DNA of 64,000 nt from Cycloclasticus pugetii PS-1 (GCF_000384415.1 NZ_ARVU01000001.1:1426001-1490000), one strand, 5' to 3'; positions 46,439 to 56,902 are shown, counted from the first letter of the stretch. Program-made: numbers and translations. The notes: generated from the letters alone by a model not told the origin.

Positions 46439-47674
46439 TTATAATAAATTAAATAATGATAAATTTTGCACTTTAACGAATGACTGCTGTGCTGCCTGCA
46501 AACTCACTATTTGAAGATTAAATCGACTGATCGCTTCTGCCATATCAAGGTCTTCAACCTGTGACTTTGCGCTTTGAAGGTTTAATAAGAAGTCTTGATT
46601 GGTTTCTTGTTGGCTATCTAGTGCATTTAGCCTTGCACCAATTTGAGAACGCACATCTAAAACACGGTTCAACGCGGTATCTAACTGATCCAAGTGATCA
46701 TATAAAGGGATAGAAACATTCGTTGCACTGGTAGCGCTTGTAAGCGATACATCAATTGCCAGCTCTCCTTCACCTGGCGTGTTAGCAATGATACGGAGTG
46801 TATTATTAGTTTGATCGAGATCAACTGTTGAATCATTACTGGTAACTGCCGCATTTAAAAGAGCAGCTACGTCATCGCCCGTTACAGCAGCAGAAATATC
46901 CACCGCTATGCTTGGTGGTGCAATCGCTGGCCCCGTCCCATCATCAAACTCATAATTAATACCGTTGATAGTCATTGACTGCGCATCTAAAGGCACCGAA
47001 TTAAAGGTTAACTCTGTTTCTTCTACCGCCGGTCTATTGGTCGCTAAATCCGTCGCTAAACTGTATAACGTAGTGAACACATCCTCTGCATTGCCATTTT
47101 TATCTTGCAGATTAAAAAACAATTCTGCACCTGAATTATTGTCTGACACCGTACGGTTTTCACCAATCTGTATCAAACGCTGACCTTGATCGCCTTGAAA
47201 ACTAAATACACCCGTGGCAGCCGAACCGGTAACCGCCTGTGTTTGTCCTTTAAAACCTGAATACAGGTAATCACCATTAGCATCTTTGGTATTGGCGAGC
47301 GCCACCATTTCGTCAAGACGCTGAAACATCTCGTTTGCTATAGATTGTCGGTCAGCTGCCGTATTTGTATCGTTGTACCCCTGCACGGCTAATTCACGGA
47401 CACGGTGTAAACTATTGGTTACACTTTGCAAGGTTGTATCAGACAACGACAAACGATTTTCTGCGTAATTTATATTCGTTTGAAACTGCGTGATTCGGCT
47501 GATGGATTGGTTAAAGTCGAGGACCTGAGCTGCACCCGACGGGTCATCAGATGGTGTAAGTATCCGTTTACCTAATGAGATTTGTTGCTGCGCTTGGTTA
47601 ACTTGAGCCTGCTGGAACATAATCGCATTAATACCCAATTGTTGAGCAAGGCTTGTTGAAATTCTATCGACCAT
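46439..47674 (-). CDS. flgL: Flagellar hook-associated protein 3 (FlgL)
   Basis: This 411-residue hook-filament junction protein has flagellin-like ends: FQQAQVNQAQQQISLGKRIL...PSDDPSGAAQVL and a C-terminal helix (FNLQIVSLQAAQQSFVKVQ then LSLFNLL). Its middle (about 220-330) is an insertion similar in style to that of FliC. Its start overlaps the flgK stop by one base (TAATG). Confidence 0.94.
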   Translation of the reverse strand: MVDRISTSLAQQLGINAIMFQQAQVNQAQQQISLGKRILTPSDDPSGAAQVLDFNQSISRITQFQTNINYAENRLSLSDTTLQSVTNSLHRVRELAVQGYNDTNTAADRQSIANEMFQRLDEMVALANTKDANGDYLYSGFKGQTQAVTGSAATGVFSFQGDQGQRLIQIGENRTVSDNNSGAELFFNLQDKNGNAEDVFTTLYSLATDLATNRPAVEETELTFNSVPLDAQSMTINGINYEFDDGTGPAIAPPSIAVDISAAVTGDDVAALLNAAVTSNDSTVDLDQTNNTLRIIANTPGEGELAIDVSLTSATSATNVSIPLYDHLDQLDTALNRVLDVRSQIGARLNALDSQQETNQDFLLNLQSAKSQVEDLDMAEAISRFNLQIVSLQAAQQSFVKVQNLSLFNLL

Positions 47675-49602
47675 TATCTGAAAGCTCCTAATAGCGTTTC
47701 GAAAATTGTACGAGACGTTAACACAACTTGACTAGCGGCTTGATACGCTTGTTGAAAACGAATTAAATTAGCCGCCTCCTCATCTAAATTAACACCACTG
47801 ACAGCATCTTTGGAGGCGATGGTTTGCGCCAAAAGACCATTTTGTGCAGCCGCATTAACTTCAGCCGACTGTGTCCGGCGACCCACATCGGCAATAACTT
47901 GACCGTAAACATCTTGAAATGAGGCGGTACCACCGGACAAACTCAAATTCGTTTGCAACCCAGCAAGGAAATGCCCATTTCGGTTATCACCCGTGCCACC
48001 TGAATTATCAACCAATGAGAAGGTATCACCCTCATCAGGCTGACCGGTTAGGGTAAAGCTAATATCGCCAAAACCAGCGACATTAACCGTATAGCTATCG
48101 CCGTTATTTGTTGCTGCATCGTAGGCCAAGGGCCCTCCCGTAGCATTACTAACCGTATATTGTTTTAATGTATTGTCATACGTTAAAACAACACCAGCCG
48201 GTAACGATGATGCTGATAAACCAGTCACCGCCACATTACTTAAACCGCCAGTTCCAGAGTTGCTGACGGTTTGCTCTGAGACAACCGGAAGCGCAACAGC
48301 AATATCTTTAGGGTCAGTTAACGCTAATGAGAAATTTTCAGCCGCATAACGTGTTGGGCTGATCACTCTATACTCATTATTAACATTTGCCGATGATAAA
48401 TCGAAGGTTAGCCCATCGTAATCAACCGATGCTCCAGACGATATAACACCACTGATAGAGGTATTATCAGATAACCGTGTAATGTTATAGGCTGTATTTG
48501 GTAGCGCCGTCCCATCCGTTGTAACACGATAATCGCTATTAATTATTTGTGATGGATCGGAAACACTGACAGCCAATGAGCCTGCGTTGGCATCGGCCTT
48601 AACATGGGTAATATTTGCTGTACTAAAAAAGTTTAGCCCCTGTTCGCCCTCTAGGTCGATACCATTGGCATGTTGATTATTTACTGAGAATGACAGACCG
48701 ATAGCTATTTCACCTAAGGCATGAACCGCTTCATCTAACACCTCATCTTTAAAACGTAAGGCTCCCCCTATTTCACCCCCTGTCATAAACTGGGTAATAG
48801 CTGTATCAGCGCCGCCCTGCTGAAAAATAACATCAACTCTAGTAGGGTCTAATGTAGACGGCTGCAAAGCCAGTGTATTGTTCGTATTACCTAAGACTAA
48901 AGTTTGCCCATTACCAATAAAAACATTGACCGCGCCATTTTCTTGCTCATTGGTTTTTACATTCACTAACTGAGACAAATCATCAATTAATTTATCTCGT
49001 TGATCCAATAAATCATTCGGCAAGTTACCATCCGAACCACCTAATGCGCTGGCGATCCTGTCATTAATCAGAGCAATATTTTCAGATAGGCTATTTACCT
49101 CGTCTATATTTCCCTGTAACGAACCGTTAACTTGCGTGCTAACACCATCAAACAATCGGTCTAATGTAGCAAAACGGTTTTCCAACACCTCGCCTTCAGT
49201 TAATAGCACTTGGCGTGCTGGAATAGATGTTGGATCATCTGCAACAGCTTGAACCGCATTGAAAAAATCTTGTAAGGCCGTACTTAACCCAATATTTTCA
49301 TCCGCTAACACACCATCAATTTGGTTAGCAAAGTTTAAATAAGTCTCTAATTCAGACACAGCAGTACTACTGCTTCTATATTGTGTGCTTAAAAAAGCAT
49401 CATAAAGCCTACTAACATTAGTCGCACTAACACCCGAACCAATATACCCAGCACCAGCCAGTTGTGGATTATTAGCATCTAACTCGACCCGTTGACGGCT
49501 ATAACCTTCTGTTGAAGCATTGGCAATATTATGACTGGTCGTGTCAAGCACACTTCTAAAGGCAGTTAAACCAGACAAGCCATTGAGTAATAAGTCACTC
49601 AT
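47674..49602 (-). CDS. flgK: Flagellar hook-associated protein 1 (FlgK)
   Basis: A 642-residue junction protein. It starts LLLNGLSGLTAFRSVLDTTS with HNIANASTEGYSRQRVEL, the FlgK-type rod/hook motif, and ends LIRFQQAYQAASQVVLTSRT. It is coupled to flgL, and 61 bp after flgJ, where a possible sigma-28 element lies. Confidence 0.95.
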   Translation of the reverse strand: MSDLLLNGLSGLTAFRSVLDTTSHNIANASTEGYSRQRVELDANNPQLAGAGYIGSGVSATNVSRLYDAFLSTQYRSSSTAVSELETYLNFANQIDGVLADENIGLSTALQDFFNAVQAVADDPTSIPARQVLLTEGEVLENRFATLDRLFDGVSTQVNGSLQGNIDEVNSLSENIALINDRIASALGGSDGNLPNDLLDQRDKLIDDLSQLVNVKTNEQENGAVNVFIGNGQTLVLGNTNNTLALQPSTLDPTRVDVIFQQGGADTAITQFMTGGEIGGALRFKDEVLDEAVHALGEIAIGLSFSVNNQHANGIDLEGEQGLNFFSTANITHVKADANAGSLAVSVSDPSQIINSDYRVTTDGTALPNTAYNITRLSDNTSISGVISSGASVDYDGLTFDLSSANVNNEYRVISPTRYAAENFSLALTDPKDIAVALPVVSEQTVSNSGTGGLSNVAVTGLSASSLPAGVVLTYDNTLKQYTVSNATGGPLAYDAATNNGDSYTVNVAGFGDISFTLTGQPDEGDTFSLVDNSGGTGDNRNGHFLAGLQTNLSLSGGTASFQDVYGQVIADVGRRTQSAEVNAAAQNGLLAQTIASKDAVSGVNLDEEAANLIRFQQAYQAASQVVLTSRTIFETLLGAFR

Positions 49603-49655
49603 AGGGCTGCTCTTTTTAAATGTTGATATGTCATATTATGTCTTCCATTGTTAAC

Positions 49656-49682
49656 GTATCGGCCTAACTGGCAAAACCTGAA
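49656..49682 (-). promoter_or_regulatory. Possible sigma-28 promoter of flgKL
   Basis: GCCGATAC occurs leftward at the end of flgJ, about 54 bp before flgK; 15 bases upstream is TTCA, two matches to TAAA. In other bacteria flgKL are FliA-dependent, which supports the site, but the -35 part is weak. Confidence 0.5.
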
Positions 49683-50590
49683 GCTGGAACGGTAAGACCA
49701 CTAAGCTGCGCACGATTAAGGATCGATAGTATTTTTTGGGCATACGCAGGATCGGTTGCATATCCTGCTTTTTGTAGGCCTTTTACAAACCCTTCGTTTG
49801 AATCTACTTGAGTTAACGCCTGCTGATAACGTGGGTTTTGTTGCAAGAACTGCACATAATCGTTAAAGCTCTCTTGGTAACTATCGTATGCTCGGAAAGT
49901 TGCTTGACGTTTTTCTGCAATACCATTTTCGTACTCAACCGTTTGTACTGAAACAGTTTTGCCTTCCCAGCCATGCGAGGCTTTTATACCGAATAAATTA
50001 TGACTACTTTGGCCTATTTTATTTCGCATAATGTGTTTACCCCAGCCGGTTTCTAGGGCAGATTGGGCTAATAATACTTTGGCATCCACACCCAGCTCTT
50101 GCGCTGCTTGTTGTGCCTGCGGCCACATTTTATGAATAAAATCTTCTGGTGAGTTAATGGCTGTTACGTTACTTGAAGGCTCAGCCGTTTTCACTTCTTG
50201 TAAGGCCCCTTGAATTCTTCGTACCGAGGCTTCTCGATAATCAGACAACCCCTGTGCCGCCACCATGTTTTCGCTTTTTACTTGGCCACCCATTTGCTGA
50301 ACAATCATATCCGCCAACCCCAAATGCCCCCGTTTGGATAAATCTAGAGAAATTTGATCGTCATACATCGATTCATAAAACTTTGTTTTTTCACCATCAA
50401 TTAACTCGGAATCAGGCACCGTATCTCGCATGCTTTTAAGCATCATTTTTAAAAACACGGTCTCAAATTGACGCGCCACTTGCTCTAGGGCTTCTTGTTT
50501 TTCACCCTGCCCGCCAGTGGCCTTAGCTTTTAATTGCGCTAAGCCATTAAAGTCTGCATAAACATCTGCTTGTGAGCCGTTTATATTCAT
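49664..50590 (-). CDS. flgJ: Flagellar rod assembly protein / muramidase FlgJ
   Basis: This 308-residue protein has the N-terminal rod-capping domain (LEQVARQFETVFLKMMLKSM, about 33-110) and a C-terminal glucosaminidase domain (LLAQSALETGWGKH with the catalytic glutamate, then NLFGIKA). The two-domain form is typical of gammaproteobacteria. Overlaps the flgI stop by one base. Confidence 0.95.
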   Translation of the reverse strand: MNINGSQADVYADFNGLAQLKAKATGGQGEKQEALEQVARQFETVFLKMMLKSMRDTVPDSELIDGEKTKFYESMYDDQISLDLSKRGHLGLADMIVQQMGGQVKSENMVAAQGLSDYREASVRRIQGALQEVKTAEPSSNVTAINSPEDFIHKMWPQAQQAAQELGVDAKVLLAQSALETGWGKHIMRNKIGQSSHNLFGIKASHGWEGKTVSVQTVEYENGIAEKRQATFRAYDSYQESFNDYVQFLQQNPRYQQALTQVDSNEGFVKGLQKAGYATDPAYAQKILSILNRAQLSGLTVPASGFAS

Positions 50591-51693
50591 TAGATAACAA
50601 TCAGCTCTGCAGTTAATGCGCCCGCGCCTTTTAGCGCCTCTAAGATCGCCACCAAGTCACTTGGACCCGCACCCACTTGGTTAACAGCCCGCACAATTTC
50701 ATCCAGCGATACACCAGGATCAAAAACAAACATGCGTTTATCTTCTTCGGTAACGGTTATATCTGTTTGTGGCGTGACAACTGTTTGCCCATCCGAAAAC
50801 CCGCCTGGCTGGCTAACATTTAAATTCTCGTTAATGGTCACTGTTAAATTACCGTGAGAGACCGCCGCTGGACGTACTTTGACCTGATTGTTTATGACAA
50901 CCGTACCCGTTCTTGAGTTAATAATAATACGCGCTGCTGATTGTGCCGGCTGCACTTCTAAATTTTCAAGCAATGACATAAAAGCAACCCGTTGAGCTGG
51001 GTCACGTGGCATATTCACTTTAACGCTGCCACCGTTTATTGAATGTGATGTTTGCGGACCAATAGCTTGGTTTATCGACATTGCTAAGCGATTAGCAGTT
51101 GTAAAGTCAAAGGTATGCAGGTTTAACGTTAAGGAATTACCATCATTAAAGGGGCTATAAACAGAGCGCTCTACCGATGCACCATTAGGGATATTTCCTA
51201 CGGTGGGTATATTCACACTTATTTTAGAACCATCATTACCCGATGCACTCAAACCACCCACAACTAGATTACCTTGCGCTATCGCATACACTTTTCCATC
51301 AGCACCTTTTAAAGGAGACATTAATAAGCTACCGCCGCGTAAACTTTTCGCCTCGCCAATCGCATTAACGGTCACGTCAATCATTTGCCCTGGTGTTGCA
51401 AAAGCAGGTAATGAAGCGTGAATAATAACGGCTGCAACATTTTTAGATTTTATTTGCACATTTGATGGGATTTTAACGCCCATTTGACTCAACATACTGC
51501 GCAAACTCTGGGAAGTAAAATCCCCCGATTTCACCTTGTCGCCGGTTCCATTTAAACCAACCACCACACCATATCCCACTAATTGGTTTGAGCGAACACC
51601 TGTAATAGAGGCTAGGTCTTTAATTCGCTCGGCATTAGCGTTTGTGATGCTCATTGCTAACAAAACCAATACTATTTTAAAATATCTCATCAC
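50590..51693 (-). CDS. flgI: Flagellar P-ring protein FlgI
   Basis: A 367-residue periplasmic ring protein: signal peptide [20 protein letters not shown], then [31 protein letters not shown] and [20 protein letters not shown]. The C-terminal [20 protein letters not shown] is diagnostic. FlgI forms the P ring with help from FlgA encoded at 57108. Confidence 0.97.
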   Translation of the reverse strand: MMRYFKIVLVLLAMSITNANAERIKDLASITGVRSNQLVGYGVVVGLNGTGDKVKSGDFTSQSLRSMLSQMGVKIPSNVQIKSKNVAAVIIHASLPAFATPGQMIDVTVNAIGEAKSLRGGSLLMSPLKGADGKVYAIAQGNLVVGGLSASGNDGSKISVNIPTVGNIPNGASVERSVYSPFNDGNSLTLNLHTFDFTTANRLAMSINQAIGPQTSHSINGGSVKVNMPRDPAQRVAFMSLLENLEVQPAQSAARIIINSRTGTVVINNQVKVRPAAVSHGNLTVTINENLNVSQPGGFSDGQTVVTPQTDITVTEEDKRMFVFDPGVSLDEIVRAVNQVGAGPSDLVAILEALKGAGALTAELIVI

Positions 51694-51699
51694 CTTCTC

Positions 51700-52386
51700 C
51701 TAAAACGGGAACACCGCACTGATAAAGAAACGTGCTAACCAACCAATTTTATTAGCATCTGCCAGTGCACCTTCACCTGTATACATGATAGTGGCATCGG
51801 CAATTCTTGTAGATTCCACACTATTATCGGGGTTAATATCGGTTGGGCGAATAATGCCCGATAAGCGAATATACTCATTACCCTGATTCAAACGTACACG
51901 CTTTTCACCACGAATTTTTAAATAGCCATTCGGTAAGACATCTATCACGCTAACGGTAATGCTACCGCTGAGGCTATTATTTTGTGTGCTTTCTGTCTCA
52001 CCTGCAAAGTCACTCGCTGAAGCCAAACTGCTATCAAGATTCAAACCAAATTTAGAGGGGTCACTCATACCCAAGATGGTAGGCGTAGAAATTGAGGTAC
52101 TGTTATCTTTTTTGATATCAGTATCGGCTTGTTTCTTTGCATTGGTTTTTTCAACCAAATTAATCGTTAAAATATCACCGATTCTTCTGGCTCTTATATC
52201 TTCAAATAAACTCACCTCATAACCCGCTTGATAGATAGAACCATTATTGCTTTGTGGCACTTGATAAGAGGTCGGCTTAGCAGGCACATACTCCGGATCG
52301 TGGCGAGGTTTACTCATATTATCCATCATCGCGCAACCGGATAGCATGAACACTAAGACAAAGAGTTTAAGGGTTTTCATTATCAT
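51700..52386 (-). CDS. flgH: Flagellar L-ring lipoprotein FlgH
   Basis: This 228-residue lipoprotein has a lipobox (FMLSGC) and the FlgH core: SLFEDIRARRIGDILTINLV, GSITVSVIDVLPNGYLKIRGEK and RLSGIIRPTDI. It ends FISAVFPF. A start two codons later (52380) has better spacing to AAGGA and is an alternative. It forms the outer-membrane ring. Confidence 0.96.
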   Translation of the reverse strand: MIMKTLKLFVLVFMLSGCAMMDNMSKPRHDPEYVPAKPTSYQVPQSNNGSIYQAGYEVSLFEDIRARRIGDILTINLVEKTNAKKQADTDIKKDNSTSISTPTILGMSDPSKFGLNLDSSLASASDFAGETESTQNNSLSGSITVSVIDVLPNGYLKIRGEKRVRLNQGNEYIRLSGIIRPTDINPDNSVESTRIADATIMYTGEGALADANKIGWLARFFISAVFPF

Positions 52387-52396
52387 GATTCCTTGT

Positions 52397-53185
52397 TTAT
52401 AAATCCTGCATTAAACGTTGTAGCATTTGATCTGAATTTGAGATGGCCTTTGAGTTCATTTCATACGCACGTTGAGTTTCGATCATGCTGACCAACTCTT
52501 CTACAACGTTCACGTTAGAGGTTTCTAATGAACCACCTGATAACAGACCCACGCCTGTTTCGCCCGGTGTCGTTACTGTTGGGCTACCACTGGACAAAGA
52601 CTCCCTAAACTGATTTTCACCAATGGGGTCTAGACCTGTTGGGTTAATAAAGTCGGCCAGTGTAATATTGCCTACCTGACTTGGCGTAGAATTACCGGCT
52701 TGTAAAACTGACACTGTGCCATCCACACCGACAGTAACACTTAAGGCATCTTCTGGAATGGAAATAGAGGGCTCTAATGGGTAACCGCCTGATGTTACCA
52801 TTTGGCCATCGCCATCCAGTTTAAAGCTGCCATCACGTGTATAGGTAATACTGCCATCAGGTCTTAAAATCTGGAAAAAACCACGGCCATTTACCGCAAT
52901 ATCAAGCGAGTTTCCTGTTTGCTGAATAGTCCCTTGGGTATGCGTTTTTTCAGTAGCAACCGTACGAACCCCTGTACCAATCTGCAACCCCGTCGGCAAG
53001 ATATTATCTTGTGACGATTGCGCTCCAACTTGTCGTACATTTTGATACAACAAATCTTCAAACACCGCTCTCGACTTTTTGTAACCGGTTGTATTAACGT
53101 TGGCTAGGTTGTTTGAAATAACCGACATCCGCGTTTGTTGCGCTTCTAGTCCCGTTTTACTAATCCACATTGCTTGCGTTGACAT
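52397..53185 (-). CDS. flgG: Flagellar distal rod protein FlgG
   Basis: A 262-residue rod protein: [21 protein letters not shown] then [29 protein letters not shown] and the C-terminal [20 protein letters not shown]. Length and [15 protein letters not shown] identify FlgG. Confidence 0.97.
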   Translation of the reverse strand: MSTQAMWISKTGLEAQQTRMSVISNNLANVNTTGYKKSRAVFEDLLYQNVRQVGAQSSQDNILPTGLQIGTGVRTVATEKTHTQGTIQQTGNSLDIAVNGRGFFQILRPDGSITYTRDGSFKLDGDGQMVTSGGYPLEPSISIPEDALSVTVGVDGTVSVLQAGNSTPSQVGNITLADFINPTGLDPIGENQFRESLSSGSPTVTTPGETGVGLLSGGSLETSNVNVVEELVSMIETQRAYEMNSKAISNSDQMLQRLMQDL

Positions 53186-53194
53186 TTAACTCTC

Positions 53195-53935
53195 CTAACT
53201 GACGCGCATCAATTGAGCGCTTGCTGCTTCGTTTTCACTGACTGTTTTCATCATTTTGACCTGTAACTCAAAATTTCGAGCCAGCTCAATCATGCTGACC
53301 ATCGCGTTGACAACACTCACATTACTACCTTCTACAGATCCTGATACCAAACGCACTTCGGCACTGGGTTGAGCATCTAGTCCGCTTTTTAATCGGAATA
53401 AACCATCCTTACCTTTTTCAACATCTGCTAGCTCAGGGTTCACCAATTTAATTCTATCGATGGTTGATAATGTTGCCGCACTATCACCCAGTGGAATAAT
53501 ACTAATCGTGCCATCGCTTCCAATTTCCACCTTGTCAGCCTCTGGTATCGCCACAGGACCACCGCCACCCATCACTGCTAAGCCTGTACCGGTTGTTAGC
53601 ACCCCATTGGGTGTAATTCTCAAATCGCCCGCACGGGTATAGGCTTCGGTGCCATCTTCTGCCTGAACAGCTAACCAGCCATCACCATTAATAGAGACAT
53701 CTAAGTCTCGGCCTGTTGACTGTATGGTGCCGTGGTCAAAGTCTATTCCAGGGCGCTCAGCCATCGCATAAACATTCGACGGAAGCCCTGCGCCATATAC
53801 TGGCATGCTTCTAAATTGAGACAAATCGGCTTTAAAGCCCGTGGTATTCGCATTCGATAAATTATGTGAATTCACCGCTTGCGCCAACATTGCTTGCTTG
53901 GCACCGCTCATTGCTACATAAAGGCTACTGTCCAT
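53195..53935 (-). CDS. flgF: Flagellar proximal rod protein FlgF
   Basis: This 246-residue rod protein starts MDSSLYVAMSGAKQAMLAQ, with HNLSNANTTGFKADLSQFRS and the C-terminal EGSNVSVVNAMVSMIELARN. It lies between flgE and flgG as in the canonical operon. Confidence 0.96.
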   Translation of the reverse strand: MDSSLYVAMSGAKQAMLAQAVNSHNLSNANTTGFKADLSQFRSMPVYGAGLPSNVYAMAERPGIDFDHGTIQSTGRDLDVSINGDGWLAVQAEDGTEAYTRAGDLRITPNGVLTTGTGLAVMGGGGPVAIPEADKVEIGSDGTISIIPLGDSAATLSTIDRIKLVNPELADVEKGKDGLFRLKSGLDAQPSAEVRLVSGSVEGSNVSVVNAMVSMIELARNFELQVKMMKTVSENEAASAQLMRVS

Positions 53936-53962
53936 TTAATTTCTCTCTTCTTGAATCAGTGA

Positions 53963-55243
53963 TTATCGAATATTAATAATGGCCGTTTGGATTTCATTCT
54001 CAGTTGAAATCGCTTGAGCATTCGCTTGGAAATTACGCTGAGCAGTAATCAAACTCACCAACTCCGTTGCAATATCAACATTAGAGGCTTCAAGCGCACC
54101 AGATTGAAGTGAGCCAAAGCCTGCCGTACCAGCAGAACCAATCACTCGGTCTCCAGCAGCAAATGTATCGGCCCAAGACGTATCGCCTAATTGACGCAAA
54201 CCATGTGAATTGGGAAAGGTTGCCAACGCTACCTGACCTAACTCTGTGGATTGACCATTGGTGAACGTTGCAGAAACAATACCTGCCTCATCAACACTGA
54301 TGCCGCTTAGACGACCAGATGCAAATCCATCTTGACTCAGTGAGTTAACAGCAAAATCGCCGCCATATTGGGTAGTATCCGAGTAATCAAAGTTTAACGC
54401 TAAGTTTGCAGCCCCATTACTCATTGGCAATGCATCAAAGGCAACATTGCCACTACTGGGCGTTGCCGCCTCAGCAATACTTTGAAATGAACCGAGGCTA
54501 TCAAAGGTCATCGTCAAAAAGTCATCGGCTCCCGCATTTAATGTTAATGGGTTACCATCTACATACGTATGCACTTGCCATTCATTACTACTGGGGTCAC
54601 TTGCAACGTAATACATCGTGGCAGGAAAATCATTGCCTAATGAGTCAAAAACCGTTGTTGATGTTGAATGGTTGTAACTATCCGCATCTGTTGCACTAAA
54701 TTCTGTTGGATCAATCGGGAAAGTCGTATACGTTGATGGAACAGTTTGTTGAGAATCCAGGTTTAATGTAGGTTCAACACTGGTTGTTGCCGACGGTGCA
54801 GAGTCACCCGTACTTAACTGTAATGAGGCTAGGTTCCCAGTATTAAATGTACCATTACCATTTGATGGGAATGTTTGTAACTGTCGTCCAGAACTATCAA
54901 CAACAAAGCCATCTTTATCGGTTGAATAAGCACCCGCCCGAGTATAAACATTAGTTCCATTATCACTTAGAACAAAAAACCCATCACCGTTGATCGCTAG
55001 ATCTAAACTACTGGAGGTAAATTCAACATTACCTTGGCCAAACTGCTGCGACACACTGGCAACACGAACACCACTACCCGGTGTATTACCAGACACACCT
55101 GTAAAAGAGGTAGCAAACACATCTGCAAACTCTGTACGGGACTCTTTAAAACCATTTGTAGAGGCATTGGCAATATTGTTACCAATCACCGATAAATCAG
55201 TTGCTGAGGCATCAAGCCCACTTAATGAAGTACGAAATGACAT
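53963..55243 (-). CDS. flgE: Flagellar hook protein FlgE
   Basis: A 426-residue hook protein: SFRTSLSGLDASATDLSVIG, NNIANASTNGFKESRTEFAD, VFATSF, and the C-terminal EASNVDIATELVSLITAQRN. The central domain is Ser/Thr/Asp-rich. It is preceded by the cap gene flgD. Confidence 0.96.
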   Translation of the reverse strand: MSFRTSLSGLDASATDLSVIGNNIANASTNGFKESRTEFADVFATSFTGVSGNTPGSGVRVASVSQQFGQGNVEFTSSSLDLAINGDGFFVLSDNGTNVYTRAGAYSTDKDGFVVDSSGRQLQTFPSNGNGTFNTGNLASLQLSTGDSAPSATTSVEPTLNLDSQQTVPSTYTTFPIDPTEFSATDADSYNHSTSTTVFDSLGNDFPATMYYVASDPSSNEWQVHTYVDGNPLTLNAGADDFLTMTFDSLGSFQSIAEAATPSSGNVAFDALPMSNGAANLALNFDYSDTTQYGGDFAVNSLSQDGFASGRLSGISVDEAGIVSATFTNGQSTELGQVALATFPNSHGLRQLGDTSWADTFAAGDRVIGSAGTAGFGSLQSGALEASNVDIATELVSLITAQRNFQANAQAISTENEIQTAIINIR

Positions 55244-55262
55244 AGTATTCTCCTAAACGTGT

Positions 55263-55943
55263 TTAAAATATTCTTGAAACATTGCTAAATGGCACACTGC
55301 CTAGACCCGACAGGTTCAGTTGCAATGGTTTACCTAGGCCGCCCAAGGTAACGCTGTCAACATCTGCCGAAATTTGTGTATCCAATTCAAAATTTTGACC
55401 GTCGATACGCGCTTTAGCATCAACGTTATAAAGCCCCGGAGACGCCACCGTTCCATCTGAACGTTTGCCATCCCATGAGAAAGCAACAGGGCCTGCAGAT
55501 TGTGTTCCTAGTGGAATGGTCTGCACTATCTGCCCTGCTTGGTCAGTAATATTGATTGAAACGTCTGGTGAACTGGTCGGTAACGTCAGCTCTCCATCAA
55601 TTGAGCCCCCCGCTGTTAAGACACCTGCCTGTAGCGGAACATTAACCCTTCTTCCCACTAAATTAGCTGCCTGTAGAGCTTGGTCATTTGATACAGATGA
55701 CGCAAATTCTGAGAAAGAGGTATTCAATCCATCAATGCCAGTGACTGTACTAAATTGTGCTATTTGACCTAAGAAATCACCACTTTCCATTGGCTTCATG
55801 GGGTCTTGGTTATTTAGCTGTGTAACCATCAGTTTGAGGAAATCGCCCTGCCCTAGATCACTGTTTGATTTACTGGTATTTGTCGCCGTACTTTGTTGAG
55901 CAAGGCCTAAACTTTGTAGCGTATTAAAATCGACTTCTGACAT
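55263..55943 (-). CDS. flgD: Flagellar hook cap protein FlgD
   Basis: This 226-residue scaffolding protein has LGQGDFLKLMVTQLNNQDPM then KPMESGDFLGQIAQFSTV, followed by the FlgD Ig/tudor-like domain (FSWDGKRSDGTVASPGLYNV). It caps the hook during assembly and lies between flgC and flgE. Confidence 0.95.
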   Translation of the reverse strand: MSEVDFNTLQSLGLAQQSTATNTSKSNSDLGQGDFLKLMVTQLNNQDPMKPMESGDFLGQIAQFSTVTGIDGLNTSFSEFASSVSNDQALQAANLVGRRVNVPLQAGVLTAGGSIDGELTLPTSSPDVSINITDQAGQIVQTIPLGTQSAGPVAFSWDGKRSDGTVASPGLYNVDAKARIDGQNFELDTQISADVDSVTLGGLGKPLQLNLSGLGSVPFSNVSRIF

Positions 55944-55955
55944 GGTTATTCTCCG

Positions 55956-56375
55956 TTACTGACCAATTTTTAATGTTTGTTGTAAAAGTTGCTTTGCCGT
56001 ATTTAGCACTTCAACATTATTTTTGTAGCTTTGACTTGCAGACATCATGTTGGCCATTTCTTCAACCACATTAACGTTTGGCTTAAAAATATATCCGTCT
56101 TGATTCGCCATTGGGTGTTGCGGCGCATATTCGCTGCGAAGAGGCGACTGGCTTTCGACCACGCCCAATACGCGAACTTTTTTTGCGGCCGATTGTTGGT
56201 TAGCCATTGCTCCGTCTAGCACTTCAGCAAAAATTGGCTGGCGCGCACGATATGTCTCACCGGTACTGCTGCTTACCGTTTCAGCATTCGCCATATTGCT
56301 GGCCACCAAATTTAAGCGGGTTGTTTGTGCGCTCATTCCGCTACCTGCCACATCAAAAATATTATATAAAGACAT
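55956..56375 (-). CDS. flgC: Flagellar proximal rod protein FlgC
   Basis: A 139-residue rod protein: SLYNIFDVAGSGMSAQTTRL, NLVASNMANAET, VLGVVESQSPLRSEY and VNVVEEMANMMSASQSYKNN. Two bases separate it from flgB. Confidence 0.97.
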   Translation of the reverse strand: MSLYNIFDVAGSGMSAQTTRLNLVASNMANAETVSSSTGETYRARQPIFAEVLDGAMANQQSAAKKVRVLGVVESQSPLRSEYAPQHPMANQDGYIFKPNVNVVEEMANMMSASQSYKNNVEVLNTAKQLLQQTLKIGQ

Positions 56376-56377
56376 GC

Positions 56378-56770
56378 TTATTCACCCCTTAGCGCTGAAA
56401 GGTAACTGGAAATTTTGCCGTTCACAAAACGCAGAGACGTTTGATAGTCCATTGCATTTTGCGCATACTTTGCTTGCTCAACCTGTGCATCCACCGTGTT
56501 ACCGTCTAGCGAAGCGCTTAACGGTGTACGATAAGCAAGAGCAACCGTCGCTGGTGTTTTATCAAACCCAATATGCTGATGATGTGTTTGTTTCACATGA
56601 CCTGCCGCTGTGTTGAGCCTGTTTAAAACTGACTTAAAATCAAAGTCTCTTGCTTTATAGCCTGGCGTATCGGCATTAGCCATATTAGAGGCTAATACTT
56701 CAGCGCGTTTAGAGCGATAAATAAGCGCTTGTTCGTGTACACCAAATAATGAGTCAATCGTTGTTGCCAT
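56378..56770 (-). CDS. flgB: Flagellar proximal rod protein FlgB
   Basis: This 130-residue rod protein has FGVHEQALIYRSKRAEVLAS, NMANADTPGYKARDFDF and a C-terminal YQTSLRFVNGKISSYLSALR. It is the first gene of the leftward operon and has a sigma-54 element about 30 bp upstream of its start. Confidence 0.97.
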   Translation of the reverse strand: MATTIDSLFGVHEQALIYRSKRAEVLASNMANADTPGYKARDFDFKSVLNRLNTAAGHVKQTHHQHIGFDKTPATVALAYRTPLSASLDGNTVDAQVEQAKYAQNAMDYQTSLRFVNGKISSYLSALRGE

Positions 56771-56800
56771 CTGTCACTCCTGTTTCGTTGAAAACAATAA

Positions 56801-56816
56801 AGCAGAAACCATGCCA
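56801..56816 (-). promoter_or_regulatory. Sigma-54 (RpoN) promoter of the flgB operon
   Basis: Leftward sequence TGGCAT-GGTTT-CTGCT fits the -24/-12 consensus TGGCAC-N5-TTGCW with exact spacing of the GG and GC pairs. It lies 30 bp before flgB, so rod-hook genes are probably class II or III, under RpoN and a FleQ/FlrC-type activator encoded elsewhere. Confidence 0.85.
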
Positions 56817-56871
56817 TTTTTTTAATCTAATTAAATCAATAGGTTATAAAAATAAAAGGGTGGGTAAATAG

Positions 56872-56902
56872 CGGCAAGAACGGCAAAAAAGCGGCAAAGC
56901 GG
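56872..56902. repeat. Short CGGCAA repeats in the flgB-flgA control region
   Basis: CGGCAA occurs three times (56872, 56881 and 56892) followed by a partial CGGAAA at 56900, spaced 9, 11 and 8 bases. They lie 55-85 bp upstream of the sigma-54 element, where an enhancer-binding protein would be expected to bind. Confidence 0.5.
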
